Part shown: piece after piece, positions 24,401-37,100 of the stretch
How the letters are laid out: each line of letters starts with the position of its first letter
How positions within the stretch are numbered: the first letter of the stretch is position 1
Assembly: GCA_027574665.1 (NCBI GenBank)
Contig: CM050648.1
Coordinates: 37,644,200-37,708,199 of the forward strand
From: Rhynochetos jubatus
Lineage: Eukaryota > Chordata > Aves > Eurypygiformes > Rhynochetidae
Reading direction: 5' to 3'
Length of the DNA: 64,000 nucleotides
The notes under the pieces: generated by a model
Seen by the model: only the letters and a program-made list of their open reading frames with translations
Told to the model about the DNA's origin: nothing
Database searches by the model: none
Made by a program: the position numbers and the translations under genes

Positions 24401-27400
24401 GGTAGTTGGAGCATACTTGACTTGTAGATGGCTTTACAAATACTACCTACATAGTAGAACGTACAAGAAATAAATGTACAAGAATCAAGAATAACATCTG
24501 TTTCTTTAGAGAAGCAAGTACTGTTCAGTTATTTTCTCATTTAAAGTTTATTTTCTTATTGAAGTCTTTGCTTTCATAGTTAGCTCTTGTGGTTCCTGCT
24601 ATAATAATGATTCCTTTGCTGCTTTCTTCCTGTTGGATTTCTTCTTAGGAAGTTTTATCAACCTTAACTTAATCTTCATTGTTTCTGGAAACAGGTGTTT
24701 TACCACATAATTCCTGTTCTGTTTGCAGTAATTAAAATGTGTGGTATATTCAACGCCCACTACCTCTCACTGAATTGTTAGCCTAGGTAGTGGAATCAGC
24801 GTGCAAGTGCCTTATAGCAGATCTGTTTCCTTTTCGTTTTCTTTCTCCTACTATGCTTGTACAGTAAAGACTGGTGCATTAGTTGTGGCAAGTGAATTAG
24901 CTTGAACAGTGCCTGATGGAAAGGGCATTTTGGACTGATTTTAGCCAGAGGTGAGAACCTGAAGTGAATCCCAAGGGATTTTAACCCAGCTGGTCAGTAA
25001 CACAGAAAATGCCTGACTTAAAAGACATTTTTACTATTGCATTTTAGTATGGCATTACTATTGCAGCATTAACACACTTGTATGATTTTAATGTTTTATG
25101 AATTGCTAAATTTCCAGATTAAACAATTATAGCGTGCAGTGATTTTTTTTTTCCACTTAAGCTCCTTAATGTATTTGTAATATTTTAGTTAATGGAATAA
25201 TGCAACTATTACACTGGACACTTGGAACAAAGTTTTCTGTCTGGTGTAGGTACTGTTAATCGGTTCCAATTGAATTTAGTAGATCTTGTTCGAGATCTCA
25301 TTCAGATTGCAGGATTGCAATTTCAGAGGCAGTTTTGGTCTGTCATAGGTCAGTTTGGTCTGTTACAGCTCTCTTACAAATGAAGGTTGAGCTGGTAAAT
25401 TACGTAGTTAAAATACATTCTTCAGGCGAAGTTAGATGGATAGGCATTTGGGGTTAAATTTTGTTCCATGTGTGTTTTGGCTGGTTGGTTATTGGTTCCC
25501 ATGGATATGTAAAGAAAAGAGCTACATGTCTGAAGTTCTCAAAATAGAATCTCATCTGTAGGTTCTCTGCGACTGTAGAAGTGTGTGCATCAGAAGCTGT
25601 GGAGGATGAGCGCGGTTGCTCAGTTGGTTCATCAGTATATAGACAGTTTAATAACATTTCAAATTATTTGAGTGGCCTTTTTCATCGATGCCCAGAGTAC
25701 TTGTTTTGATTGCGTTGTATTTGATAACATACAAATAAGATTTGCTTGTCTGTCTTCCCTTCAGCATAATTTCTGGTGGTTTTCTTCATGAATTGCAAGA
25801 GAATATGAGGAAAAATTCCATTAATTTCCCTATTCCTGGCACTCTTTAAAACGTGAGGGGTTTTTACTGTAGCTCTCCTTGCATAGCTGATGCAACTGAA
25901 GAGAGTTGTTGCAGACAAGTTTTCATCTGCAGATAGCTTTTAACTCGCAGAAAGCCATTGTCACTAAAGCAATACTTTGCTGCTTTTACCAAAACCTGTA
26001 TGTGACAGAATTGGAAGAGTTAGTTTGTATTTTATGATGATAAACTGTAAAACCGAATGTTGCCAGTTTTTGACAGAGAGTGGCTTCAGAACTTAAATTT
26101 GCTTGGTGAACTCAAAATTTGACAGATCTGCTAAAATTGAGAGTGGGACAATGGAACAACTAGCAGATCAGAAATGTTATGCCTCATGTTTGTTTTATAA
26201 AGATTTGTAGTCCTAGGGATTATAACTATTAAATGTAGTAAGCTTGAAACACTTGTGTTCATCTAGCAACATTTCCTTTCTAAGAAGACAAATAGCAAAC
26301 CTGTAATTCCTCAGGCTTAGCAGCAGTTAGACACACTGAAATCCTACTACAATTCTAACCAGTGTGGAAGTGGCCTTAAACAGTGCTTCTCCAGCTAGAC
26401 AGTGCTCTTTGGCAGTTTTCTGGGGATGAGTGGGTTGGTTGGTTGGTTGGTTTTGGGGTGGGGGGTGGTGTTGATGGGGTTTGGCTTGCTGTGCGTTACT
26501 GCAAGCATATAGTATTTCTTTAACTTATGTTTGTGTGAGAACTGCAAGTCCCAGCAAGGTGGTTATTTTATCCAGTAGTACTACAGTCCTGTCTCATCAT
26601 TAGGATCATCCTAGGGGCATACTGACTGCTGTCCTATGGTATAAACGCCTAAATAATTTTTCTCCTGCAGTAGTAAGTTTCAGTGTGTTGTTTGCATACT
26701 CGGTGCAATAAGTTTAAATACAATAATTCCTGTGCATTCAGAGCTTACCTTAAAATATGTTAGCACTTTGAATAACTTCTTCTCTCTTTTTAGGTCTGAC
26801 TGATGGCAAGCATTGTACTTTTCCACATCTGCCGGGTAAAAACTTTGTGTACAATGCAGCAGAAGACAGATTAGAGCTGTGTGTGGATGCTGCTGGACAC
26901 TTCCCTATTGGTCCTGATGTTGAAGAGTTGGTTAAAGAGGCCTTAAGTCAGGTTCGAGCAGAAGCTACTTCACGAAGCAGAGAAGCAAGTCCTTCGCACG
27001 GAATGCTGAAGCTGGGTAGCGGCGGAGTAGTGAAAAAGAAATCGGAACAACTGCATAACATAACTGCGTTTCAAGGAAAGGGCCATTCCCTAGGAACTGC
27101 ATCTAGTAGTCAACAGCACGATCAAAGAGCCAGGGAAACACCACTCTTAAGAAAGCCTAGCACAGAAACGGACTTCAGTCCTTCTGCTAAAATTGAGCCG
27201 TCTGTATTCACAGCTGCTTCTGGTAACAGTGAGCTTATCCGAATTGCTCCGGGAGTCGTGACAATGAGAGACAGCAGGCCGCTTGACCCCACTTTGATTG
27301 AGGCACAGAGAAAAAAGTTGCAGGAAATGGTCTCTTCTATTCAGGCTTCAATGGATAGACATTTGTGGGATCAGAGTACAGAGCAGTCAGCGTCAGTTGA

Positions 27401-27665
27401 TCTATCTCAAAGAAAAGGAGAGGCAGTGAGTTCAACTGCTAAAACTGGGAGCTTTCAGGCTGGCTTACCTGAATCGTTTTCTGCACCAGATGGTACCGAA
27501 CACTTGAATACTGAATCAGCTGGTGGTAACATGGTGAATTCTGTGGGAACAACCTTCCCTGCAAGGTCTAAAGCACAAAAGGGGAATTCTGTTGAGGAGC
27601 TTGAGGAGATGGATAGTCAAGATGCAGGAATCACTAATGCAACTGAGCCAATGGATCACTCTTGA
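15736..27665 (+). CDS. VCPIP1: VCPIP1 deubiquitinase, whole spliced CDS
   Basis: Valosin-containing protein p97/p47 complex-interacting protein 1 (VCIP135) is an OTU-family cysteine deubiquitinase. It binds p97/VCP and is needed for p97/p47-driven reassembly of Golgi cisternae after mitosis; it also deubiquitinates SPRTN. Joining 15736-18427, 23779-23865 and 26794-27665 gives 3651 bases, 1216 residues plus stop, close to the human 1222. Both junctions are phase 1 with GT/AG ends. N-terminal Cys pairs C37/C42 and C61/C64 look zinc-binding. The OTU core has DGDGHC with catalytic C212 and GRNHYIP with H347. Further Cys pairs are C462/C465, C531/C534 and C565/C567. A UBX/ubiquitin-like fold spans about 768-850. 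The C-terminus is Ser-rich and acidic, ending PMDHS. I chose the ATG at 15736 because the upstream frame opens only at a GTG. Confidence 0.97.
18428..23778 (+). other. VCPIP1: VCPIP1 intron 1
   Basis: This is a 5.35 kb intron from GTAAGG to TTTTTACAG. It carries one antisense CR1 (23114-23388). Short open frames inside have no family resemblance. No snoRNA or other RNA gene was recognised. Confidence 0.9.
23114..23388 (-). mobile_element. CR1 LINE 3' end, minus strand, in intron
   Basis: It begins TAGAATCATGGAATGGTTTG, the reverse complement of the CR1 terminus. It runs to the TCACTACAGGCCCTTGTA segment, where similarity ends. It lies about 390 bases upstream of VCPIP1 coding exon 2, antisense to the gene. 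Confidence 0.92.
23779..23865 (+). CDS. VCPIP1: VCPIP1 coding exon 2
   Basis: This 87-base exon is flanked by TTTTTACAG and GTATTT. It codes for [11 protein letters not shown] through SIMKKTTG, matching the family sequence between the ubiquitin-like domain and the C-terminal tail. It is phase 1 on both sides, so skipping it would keep the frame. Confidence 0.96.
23866..26793 (+). other. VCPIP1: VCPIP1 intron 2
   Basis: This intron runs from GTATTT to CTTTTTAG. It contains a short (GGTT)n microsatellite at about 26432-26453 followed by a G-rich run. Otherwise it is AT-rich, with no repeat or RNA gene recognised. Confidence 0.9.
26432..26480 (+). repeat. (GGTT)n microsatellite and G-rich run
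   Basis: About five tandem GGTT units are followed by GGGGTGGGGGGTGGTG and a GATGGGG segment, within VCPIP1 intron 2. Confidence 0.7.
26794..27665 (+). CDS. VCPIP1: VCPIP1 coding exon 3 (C-terminus)
   Basis: The terminal coding exon codes residues 927-1216. Its first bases complete a Gly codon from exon 2. Conserved stretches include [47 protein letters not shown] and [13 protein letters not shown]. It ends PMDHS then TGA at 27663-27665. The middle is Ser/Thr-rich and probably disordered, as in the family. Confidence 0.97.
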
Positions 27666-30600
27666 TAGGTTAAAATCTAATAAGGGTAGAAGAAATTACT
27701 GTTCAGATGTAATGTTTATTGGCTGGGCCACACCAAGTGATTAGTTATTAAATCTTGTATGTATGTCAAAGATTATATCATCTTATTCAGTGCATGATAA
27801 GCAAGTGTGTGATTGGCAATAGCTTTCAATATTACCATACTGCTGCCCAGGCTGGCTCTGTTACCTGTAAAGTAGTTATTAGGAAATGCACTGAGATGAA
27901 TATCTGCTGTAAATGTGGGTTCTTGAAAATTCTTTGTAATTTTTAATTCCTTAAAAGTCTTAAAAATTGAAGCCCATGCAAAGTTCTTACCACACTAGTT
28001 TAAGGCTACTGGAAAGGCTAGAACAGGCAAAACTGGAAACGTGACAAAGTGAATCCTGTCCCAGGTACTTAATTACACTCAAAAATACACTGTTTTACAC
28101 ACATTTCAAAAAGCAGCTGAAACTGAACCGCTGCTAAATTTGATAATGCAGCATGTACAGTACTTAATGACATCGTGCTGGCACTCCCTCTGATTGAAAA
28201 ACTTCTGCATTCATACAGCTGTATACGCTTGTCAGAAATCTTGGAATAAGTGTGACTTTCGTAAACTCTCTAATTTCTGCGTATTGTCAGTTTAAGCAAG
28301 TTAGAAAAAAGGCTACTTAGTGTATGATGAAGATAAAGTGAATGTGGTGTGGTTACGCATGGCTGGCTGAGCCAACACAACCATTTTGGTGCTCCGTCAG
28401 TAAGCGATAGCATGCTTTTATTTCCTCCCAAATACCGAGCTGGTCAGATGTTGTGCAACTTTTAATGCAGCTCCAGGAGAGAAAAAGTTGGCAATTGCAA
28501 GAAAAAAACAAACGTTCAATGGCAAATCCATTTCTTTTAAAAAAGACTTTGATTACTGGCATTGGTTAGCAATGGCAAAATTTAAATAACAGCTGTCCTC
28601 TTCAGAGCAAATTAACAATTTATTGGAAGGAAATGACTCTCTAACGTTCATTATCCTAAAGTGTTCAGTGATAATTGAGCTTTTGGAAGCTCACTGTTTA
28701 CTCCGTGGAAACAAGGAATACATGCTGTTTCACTTGTCTACAAAGACTGCCCGCCTCTATTAGCCCTGCCTCAGTTTGTGATGCAGATTTCCCTGCCTCA
28801 TAGCTGGTGTCCACCTAAGTAGCGTGTTCATCAGACCTGCAGTGCTAGTTCTTAAGAAGCAGCCATCGTGCTTGCTCCCTGAGGGTGGAACGTGTATCTG
28901 ATACTGCACCTGGCTTCCTATCCTCACAGTCACATTAAAGTGCACTATTGTTGCTTCCTCTAATGGTAAAATAACATGGAATGGATGAAAGATGTTAATG
29001 CAGCTTCAAAGGAATTAAGAGCATTTAAATATTGAAGTCTGTGTTTGTGCACATGTGGGTTTTTATCAGTTCACAAATGTTGGTATTGTATGTGTTTGTA
29101 TTCAGAAGAGTCTCCGCACTTTTTACATTTCTAATCACTTAAACAGTTCTAAGCATTAGTATGATAAATTGTCCCGTGAGGAAGGATTTATTTTTGTATG
29201 TAAAACTTAACCGAAAGCAAGTCACCTGAAGAACAGCCCCCGATTTGTCAAAGTAAAAAGTTAACCAACAGAGGCATTTTAATTTATGTAGAGGGAATAA
29301 ATATTGTATGATTTAGTACTCACAGGTTAAAAATAAGAATCACCTTTTCACAAATAAATGACAAGTTTTAAGATCTGAAATTGCTAACCTGTAAGCGATT
29401 TGGAAGCTTGGAATGTATGAAGTAATTTGGCTCACCAGAACTGACCTCGCTGATGCACTGATTAACTGGCAGGGCTTATTCAGTGAGAAACAGGATGCAC
29501 ATGCAGCAGCTGGAAGGCTGCCATGACTTCGGAAAACATTCAGTCTCCCATGAATCAGTCTAGCTGTCTGAAGGCTATTTCTATATAGAAAATGTTGAGC
29601 GGAGGCTTGTGCTTTGTCACAGTGTGAAGTTTAGAAAAGTATAGCGGTGGCATCTTCCTGGGAAGGAGTTAAAGTCCGGAAAGGCAGAGGGGGGAGGAAT
29701 CGCCTGGATCTCTTGCATTTCAGACAAGGTAACTATCACTTAGACATTTTTGACCTTTTCTTTAGGAAAAAGGAAGCCTTCCTTGGCTGCAAAAACTATG
29801 AGCAGTCTATAGGAGAGAATTTTAAGTTTGAAATAAATGGAAATATTTATTGCACATTATCCTTATTTCAAGGGAAGATGCTTCTTTCATGCCTTTCTGG
29901 TAAGCCTACAGAAGTTCGTGTGCCTTTTACTGTGTAAAGAGGAAGGCTTGGTTTAATTTTGACACACTTCCCATTTCAGCAGTAATTTGACTTTTTTTTT
30001 TCTTATCTAAATGGAAACAGACACAGATAATAGCTGTTTGACTCACCTTGGGTCCACTCAAGTTACATAGATCAGAACTCTCCAGTTCCTGAAACAGAAA
30101 GGAATGGTGAAGTGGTGTCAAAATCACAAGATACGCTGGTGTGAAGTCCTCTGGTGTAAAGCAGGATTGTGCGTATTTCCTTGCAGTGTTCTTATTTCAC
30201 GTAGCTTTCTCATGCATTTAAATATCAGTGCTTTTGAGAAACACAGCTTTTGATACTCTCTAGTGAAGCTAAACTTCATCTACATGCCGGTGAGATATGT
30301 AACTGTACAGGAGAAGTGAAATAAAGAACACCGAAGTGTAAGTTTGAGCAGATGTTTTGTTTGATTGCTCGCAGGGGATGCCAGTGTAAGTCGAGGCAGA
30401 TCTGCGTGCCGGCCTTAGGAGCACCCATGTGTGTGTTAAGATTTCCCTGTTTCCCCATTTCCTGAGTCAGGAAAACGGTGGGGTACAAGGGCAGGGAAGA
30501 TGTTGACTCATTCTGGATTTAAAGCCCTGTCAACAGGACTTCTCAAATGGTGTGGAGTGTCTTTCTCAGCAACCCCCCAACTTCTTGCTACGGAATTGCC

Positions 30601-31924
30601 TCTGGACTTAGGCTGTGGTTCTAAATTCTTTTTTGAGTACCTGCCTTGATTGCTTTCTTGTCTAGGGGGCCAATCACCTTCTACTCAGTGTCTCGTGGCA
30701 AAGAACACTGAAATTATTTGAAAATCCTAAACTTTACAATGGCTGAATACGGGAGATGATTACTGAAAATACAGGCCTAGGACCCAAAAAAAAAAAAAAA
30801 AGAACTAGATGGGTGATGAGCCGATGGGAAACCCCAGGAGAACAGATCCATTTTTCAGACAAATGCAAGATTTTTACCACTTCAAATAGCTGGCTGCTTA
30901 GTAAGATTGACTTTCTGATACTGCCGTTTTCCTGTGAATTGTTTGCATCTCAGTGAGGGGAAAATAGCAGCTTTTCAAATGCAATCATAGAAATTTATTT
31001 GGGATGTCTTGATAGTTACAGTGACAAACCAGCACGGTGTAGTGTTGGGTTTGTGAATCCCATATAGTTTATTAGTCTTCTGGTGGATCCAAAGTGTGAG
31101 CTAGACATCCCCTCCGACAGAATGCTCTAGCGGCCTCTCATAGGCGCAGTGCCACGGGGCCGCGTGCTAACCACCCTGTACAACAGGCATACTTCTAACA
31201 CCAAAATGCTTAATTTACAATCTTTCAAAAAGTAGAATCTGTTGTCACTGTCACAAGGTTAGCAGAGTTGCTTGCTGCTTTTTCAATGCACTGAAAATGC
31301 CAGGGAATAAAATTCAGAGTATTCTTAACAATTGGGAGAGCGACACTCGATCTAAAATGTGTGGAAAACCGAACCATTTAAGAAGATGCCGCTGTTATCT
31401 CCACATTAGTGTGGCTCCCATTTTCAAACAGCAGAATCTACATGCTTTTGTAACGTAATAATAATACGAAGTTGATCCTTCTGTTAAAAAAAACAACCCT
31501 GCAACAGTAAGTGATTTCTTTGTTTTGCTTGTGGATATCAGTTTAGCTTCTTAAAATTGAAGAAGTTGCTTAAGGTCTTTAGAATGCGGGATTCCCTCTG
31601 AGCCCTTATGCCTGCGGTTGAGCAATAAAAGGTTGAAACAAAAGAGTGGTATTTTCAGAAATTATTCTGTGTTTAATGGGGATTATTGCCAAGAAATGAA
31701 AGAGTGCACTTTTAGGAGGGAATGCTATTTAAAATGTATAAATAAGAATTGAAATAGTGTATATATTTAGAAAACAAATCTTTTTAAACAGTAAGTGCTT
31801 TACATGTTGAATTAAGAATAAAATAGCATAGAAACTATACCATCTTCACAGTACTGGCTGTTATCCAGCACAGTTTGGTTTATTTGTGATTGCTGTACTA
31901 ATTATATTTGATTTTTTTTATCTG

Positions 31925-31987
31925 TACTGTAACAATAGTGTATTATAACAGTATATAGTGTACTATACTACACTTCACTGTACAGTA
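31925..31987 (+). other. Imperfect hairpin in putative 3' UTR
   Basis: TACTGTA (31925-31931) pairs with TACAGTA (31981-31987). Inside, AGTGTATTATA (31937-31947) pairs with TATACTACACT (31964-31974) with one mismatch. A 16-base loop and an asymmetric internal loop complete the structure. It is AT-rich, so stability is modest. Confidence 0.4.
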
Positions 31988-33090
31988 TTTGGAATTTTCT
32001 TTGATTGCTATATTAAAACTATAAGTTAAAACATCTGCTTTGGTTCTATACGGTGCAACTTTTTAGCTAGCCTGTTTCACACATTAGCCTGTTTAATTAA
32101 CACTGTTTTGCCTATGAAATGAATGAGTTGGAATTATATTAACTTCTGCATTCTACATATAAATTGCATGATACTTGCATACATGAATACTAGTACAGAA
32201 GTTGAAAAACTGGTATGAATCCTAGAAAAGGAAACTCTAATGTCATCCATTTTGCTTTAGTTATGTTTCTGTTTAAAAGAAACCTTTTTTGAAAGGAAAA
32301 CTCTTTATGGAAAAGTCTTTTTGACCTCATACCTGCTCTGAATATTTCATTAAACACATAGGACCTTTGAATTTGAGAGATCTTTACAATGGGTTTTTTC
32401 TGTTTGAGACCCAAAATCTGAGATCTGAATCTTCTTTCTAAGTTGTCACCAAGAAGAAGGTGTAGAAGAGCGCTGACCAAGTCACACATGATATTTAGGA
32501 TATCTTGCAGTCTGTGGTTTGAAACGTGGATCAAAGGGTATTTCAATGCAAAATTTTAATGCACGCGTGTCATACGCAAGTATGAACAGTATCGTTTGGA
32601 AGAACTGGGCTTTTGAGAATTTGGCAGTACTCAAAGATGAACATATTGACAGCTAGTTAAATTATCTCTGCTTTTCCCACCGGCTACATGTGGTACTTCT
32701 TGTTTCAAAAACTGGCTGTAATCGTAACTTCTGAGCCTAAAGAGAGTCATAAAACCCATCTGCAAAAATTCAGTGTTACTTCTTCCTGTATTTATTTAAA
32801 GGTTTTAATTTGAAGTGTGCTGAATGATGGGTGTAAATATATAGTTAATTTTGGTTGCGTGTCATGTCATGGAGAACTGAAAATTATCTTTTGGAATATC
32901 TGTATTTCAAAGGCTTAAATGCTAAATACAAACCTAGAAATTTACTCATCTTTATTAATGCAGGGCTTATAATCTGAGCCAAAACTGACACTGAATGAAG
33001 TGACCAAGTTAAGAGTGCTTTCAAAGTGTCTTCATTTCCCTTCTGCTGTTAGTTGTAATACCTTAATATCTGTCTAGATTTTTTCATTTT

Positions 33091-33297
33091 CATAGAATCA
33101 CAGAATGGTTTGGGTTGGAAGGGACCTTAAAGCCCATCCAGTTCCAACCCCCCTGCCATGGGCAGGGACACCCTCTACTAGACCAGGTTGCTCACAGCCT
33201 CATCCAGCCTGGCCTGGAACACTGCCAGGGATGGGGCATCCACAGCTTCTCTGGGCAACCTGTTCCAGTGCCTCACCACCCTCTCCCTAAAGAATTT
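33091..33297 (-). mobile_element. CR1 LINE 3' end, short, minus strand
   Basis: It begins CATAGAATCACAGAATGGTT and ends about 33297 in the CTCTCCCTAAAGAATTT part of CR1. It is very similar to the copy at 7721-8228, but the 5' truncation is much closer to the 3' end. Confidence 0.92.
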
Positions 33298-34106
33298 TAG
33301 ATTAGTTGTTGGGTTTGGGGTTTTTCCCCCCCCCTCTCGGGTATGTTAATGGCAAACCTGTTCTAACGTCCCTGCGAAACCCCAGCTTCCTGCCAGAACA
33401 AGACCCCTCACAGGGCAATTTTCTCCTGAGGATCGGAGCGAACCTTGGGTGTTCATTGGCAGGCGTACAGAGTTGTGGAAGGTGCTTTTGGTGTTACAAA
33501 GAGCCAATTCAAACACCTATATAAACTGTAAAAAGTAATAGAAACTGTCGCTTTGATGTGGAGTTTATTTTATTAGGGCTTTGGCAAGTGCTGGCTTCTA
33601 ATGATTTGTGATTGGAGTATTTACTACTTAGTGACATAAAGAAAAGTAGTAGTGTTTGGATCCAGAGTAGACTTGGTGGCCAAGCTGACATTACAGCCCC
33701 CTGGTTGCCACAACTGATTTGAAATAGACTGTTCTGATCTGAATTACTTAAACTGAAGTATGCTGGGCGATTCTGAACATTTATTAACATTGCTAGAGGC
33801 ATTAGGCTTCAGTGTAAGCGTGACCTCTCCTGCAGTAACTTGCAGACACTTTAAGAGGCTTCAGAAGAGACTTGTTCTCTGCTCTGTTAATGAAAGGCAT
33901 TGATTTGATGAGTATGAGATAGCTGCGCAGATGTGCATTTGGATTTTCTCCACTTCTGTTTTTTTTTTTTAAATGACTACCTAATTGTGTTTTCTGCTGG
34001 AAATAATACTTCTAGTGGCTTGTCTTGCTGGTGGCAAATGTAATTTCACTTCTAAAGTGATCATGTAGATCTGGACTGGGTCTGTGCTGTTTGGAAACTT
34101 GTATTC

Positions 34107-34116
34107 AATAAATAAA
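34107..34116 (+). terminator. Candidate polyadenylation signal
   Basis: The two overlapping AATAAA hexamers in AATAAATAAA form the strongest signal downstream of VCPIP1. A G-rich segment follows within about 30 bases. Use by VCPIP1 is inference. Confidence 0.3.
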
Positions 34117-37100
34117 AAAATTGAAAGAAAGATGGCAGGTGGAGGGAAGTTACCAGAAATTAGAAGAAGGTTTAGAAGGTGCCGTGGTTCTTATTAGCCA
34201 ATAGTCTGTGGAGCCTGTTTGTGTGAAAGGCAGTAATATCTTATAAACCCTTAAAGCATAGTTCACACAACTTTCAGGATAAGAAAACTTGATTTTACAG
34301 GCTGTTTTGTCAAGTCAGCATATAAGATTTTCTTTAAAATGAGGCTTCGTTCAGATTGTCCTATTGTCGTGTGAATATAGAGAGACACTTGCCAGACGCG
34401 ATCTCCTAACCCTAACCCCTCTCTTCTTTCCCCTGTGCATGTGTGCACTCTGCAGATCCTAAAGAGGTCTCCACGGATGTTGGGCTGGCTTTCCTGTTGG
34501 CTTTTCGCCTGCCATTTGGACTTACATACAGAATCATTTTTAGCACAGACATTTTTGTAAGCTTATTGTTCTCTGTTTATACTGCTCTTCTTGGAAACAG
34601 TAATAGATAAATGATCCCATTTCACACAAATTAGATTGTTAGAAATGAAAACCTCGTTTGACTTCCTCTGAGTTCCGTATGTATGGGACAGGAAGGAATT
34701 GAGGGAGATTCCTAAGAGAGCAGAAAACTTATGGGCATATTCAGGAGACGGAAGAAGATACTAAGGATTTATCAATGATTCTAAAAATCACCTGGTAGTT
34801 CTGTAGGACAGCCATGTTCCATGTTGTTCCACCTTCCAGGGTGATGAGATTTAGAACCTGCAGTGGCTCACTCTAAATCTGGGGATTGTCCCGAGATCCA
34901 CACTTCTTTTCCCCTGGGAGCAGAAGCTGATGAGTACATGCTTTTCCAGCCAGTGGGAGAGAAAGGGTGAGACCTCACCAGTTGTTGTCACATGATGGTG
35001 CTAGGTTTGTGGCAGCAAGAAAAAAGCCAAAACACACAGAAAAGGCAAGGGCCTAACTTAAAATTAATAGGAATTAAATAACTCCTATTTCTACTTATTT
35101 ATATGTTCAAATCTGCTCAAGTGTTGTGCAGTACATACCCAAGTCGTACCTCTGAACGTTGCACATACAAGAATACTACCTTTTCCCCCCACTATGTCTT
35201 CCTTAAAATAGGGTCCTTCTCAGCTTTCGAAGGCAGATGCTGGAAATGGCAATTATTTTGCGGACAGCAGGAGGGATGCAGGAAATAAGGGTCAGGAGTA
35301 CCTGCTTCCTTTTGCTTTCAAAATAAGAAGATTCAAGGCATGGTACAATGGAAGAAACTAAATAGCAATATTTGGTCCCTCTGTTTCTCCTAATCTTAAG
35401 TTCTTCTTTACCCTGCCATATTCACTAACGGGGTTGTTGGTTTTCTTACCTGCATTTGAAGTCAGCTGAGCTAGCCCATTCCCTTCTTGGTTTGGAAACT
35501 TTGAATTATCTCAGGTCTCTAGTGAGCTGGCAGGTCAAAAATCCCCAGTTATCTTTCATCTACTCCAAAAGTCCTCTTCGTCATAGAATCACAGAATGGT
35601 TTAGGTTGGAAGGGACCTTAAAGACCATCTGGTTCCAACCCCCCTGCCATGGGCAGGGACACCCTCCACTAGACCAGGTTGCTCCAAGCCTCATCCAGCC
35701 TGGCCTGGAACACTGCCAGGGATGAGGCATCCACAGCTTCTCTGGGCAACCTGTTCCAGTGCTTCACCACCCTCTCCGGGAAGAATTTCTTCCTGAAATT
35801 CATTTAACATTTTGGATCTTTCCAACCCTAATCCTGAAGTTCTACATTTGAAACTGTCATAAACACGCATCCTTGCACAAACTCAGAAAATACGTTTGCG
35901 CTCAGGACCTTTCATGGACCCTTGTTGCTGACTGCAGAAGTGGAGCCAGGATGGAGGTGTGGGGTCGATTCGATCTGTAAGTGCTCTCTGTGCTCTCTGC
36001 TCCTGCTGGAATTTTGTAGGGCATGGGAGCAACTGTGCCTTGGAAAAAGAGGTAAACCGCAGTTGTGCAAGCAGCAGAGGCCAGCATCTCTCGGACTGCC
36101 AGTTGTGATACTGGGAGATTTGTCTCCCTGAGCCCTTTTGCTGTAATGAGTGCTAGGTGTGGGAAGGAAAGTCTTGTTGCTACTTTGAAAAGTAGGGGGA
36201 TGAGAACACAATGTTTTTTAGAAAGTGGTTTTTATTTTGGGGGTAGAAAGTCAAGCCAGTGCTTTCCATTTATCACCAGGATACTACTGAACTTCAGACG
36301 TTTGCTTGAATCTAGCCCAGGTTGCTGCTGGAACACTGTTACTGCTGCCTGACTATGGTTTACCCACCTGACCATTTGGTTGGCTCAGTCTGGCTCTGAC
36401 TGCTTTACAGAGCCCTTGCAGTAGGACTAATTGTTTATTCCTGGGGTTGGCAAATCTAAGGATTGAGTTGACTTCTCTTGCATTCATAGTGATGACTTTC
36501 TAGGGCATAATTCCAAAACAGTGTGGGAAAACGCATACTGCTAATACCTGATTAACAGGTGACTTCTCTCTTTGCTCTCCAAAGTTGTATGTACGTATGC
36601 TTGTGAAAGGAGTAAATCCTTCTTTAAAAACATTGGCATGCCTAACCAGGACTAGCAAAATTATTCCTCCATGAATTCCAAAATAAACAAGTGGCATTTG
36701 AGAAATCAGTAAATCTTGTTAATTGAGATTAATATTATAATCTAATCTGGCAGCAGTATCTTTATTATTTATTGGGAGAGTTGGTAGCGAGATCATAGGT
36801 AATGTCTGAGTGTAAATTTGGGAATGTTTTTTTCCCCCTTTGATTGATTTAAGGTTGTTCCACTTTCAACCCCTAAAAAGTAATCTCTCTGCCTATATAG
36901 TGCCTCATATGAATGAATACCCATGCCATTGAAACCATAGGCGAAGTCATTGCCAACCAGAAATTTGTCCCTCCGAAGGATTACTTACTGTCAGTGTAGC
37001 TGCCACCCTACTTGCATAAGTAGATGAGGTGAGGTCTTGGTTTCTAAGTGACAGCGTCCATCAGCGTCCACCACTTCCTCACACCCTGTGCAAGAGGCAG

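Larger units (their letters stand above)
27666..34116 (+). other. VCPIP1: Probable VCPIP1 3' UTR and downstream DNA
   Basis: This is AT-rich sequence after the VCPIP1 stop with no coding exon. Mammalian VCPIP1 mRNAs have a long 3' UTR, so much of it is probably transcribed. AATAAA words occur at 29296-29301, 29353-29358, 30320-30325, 31624-31629 and 34107-34116. Which one is used cannot be decided from sequence. One antisense CR1 lies at 33091-33297, and a poly-A run near 30785-30801. Confidence 0.4.
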
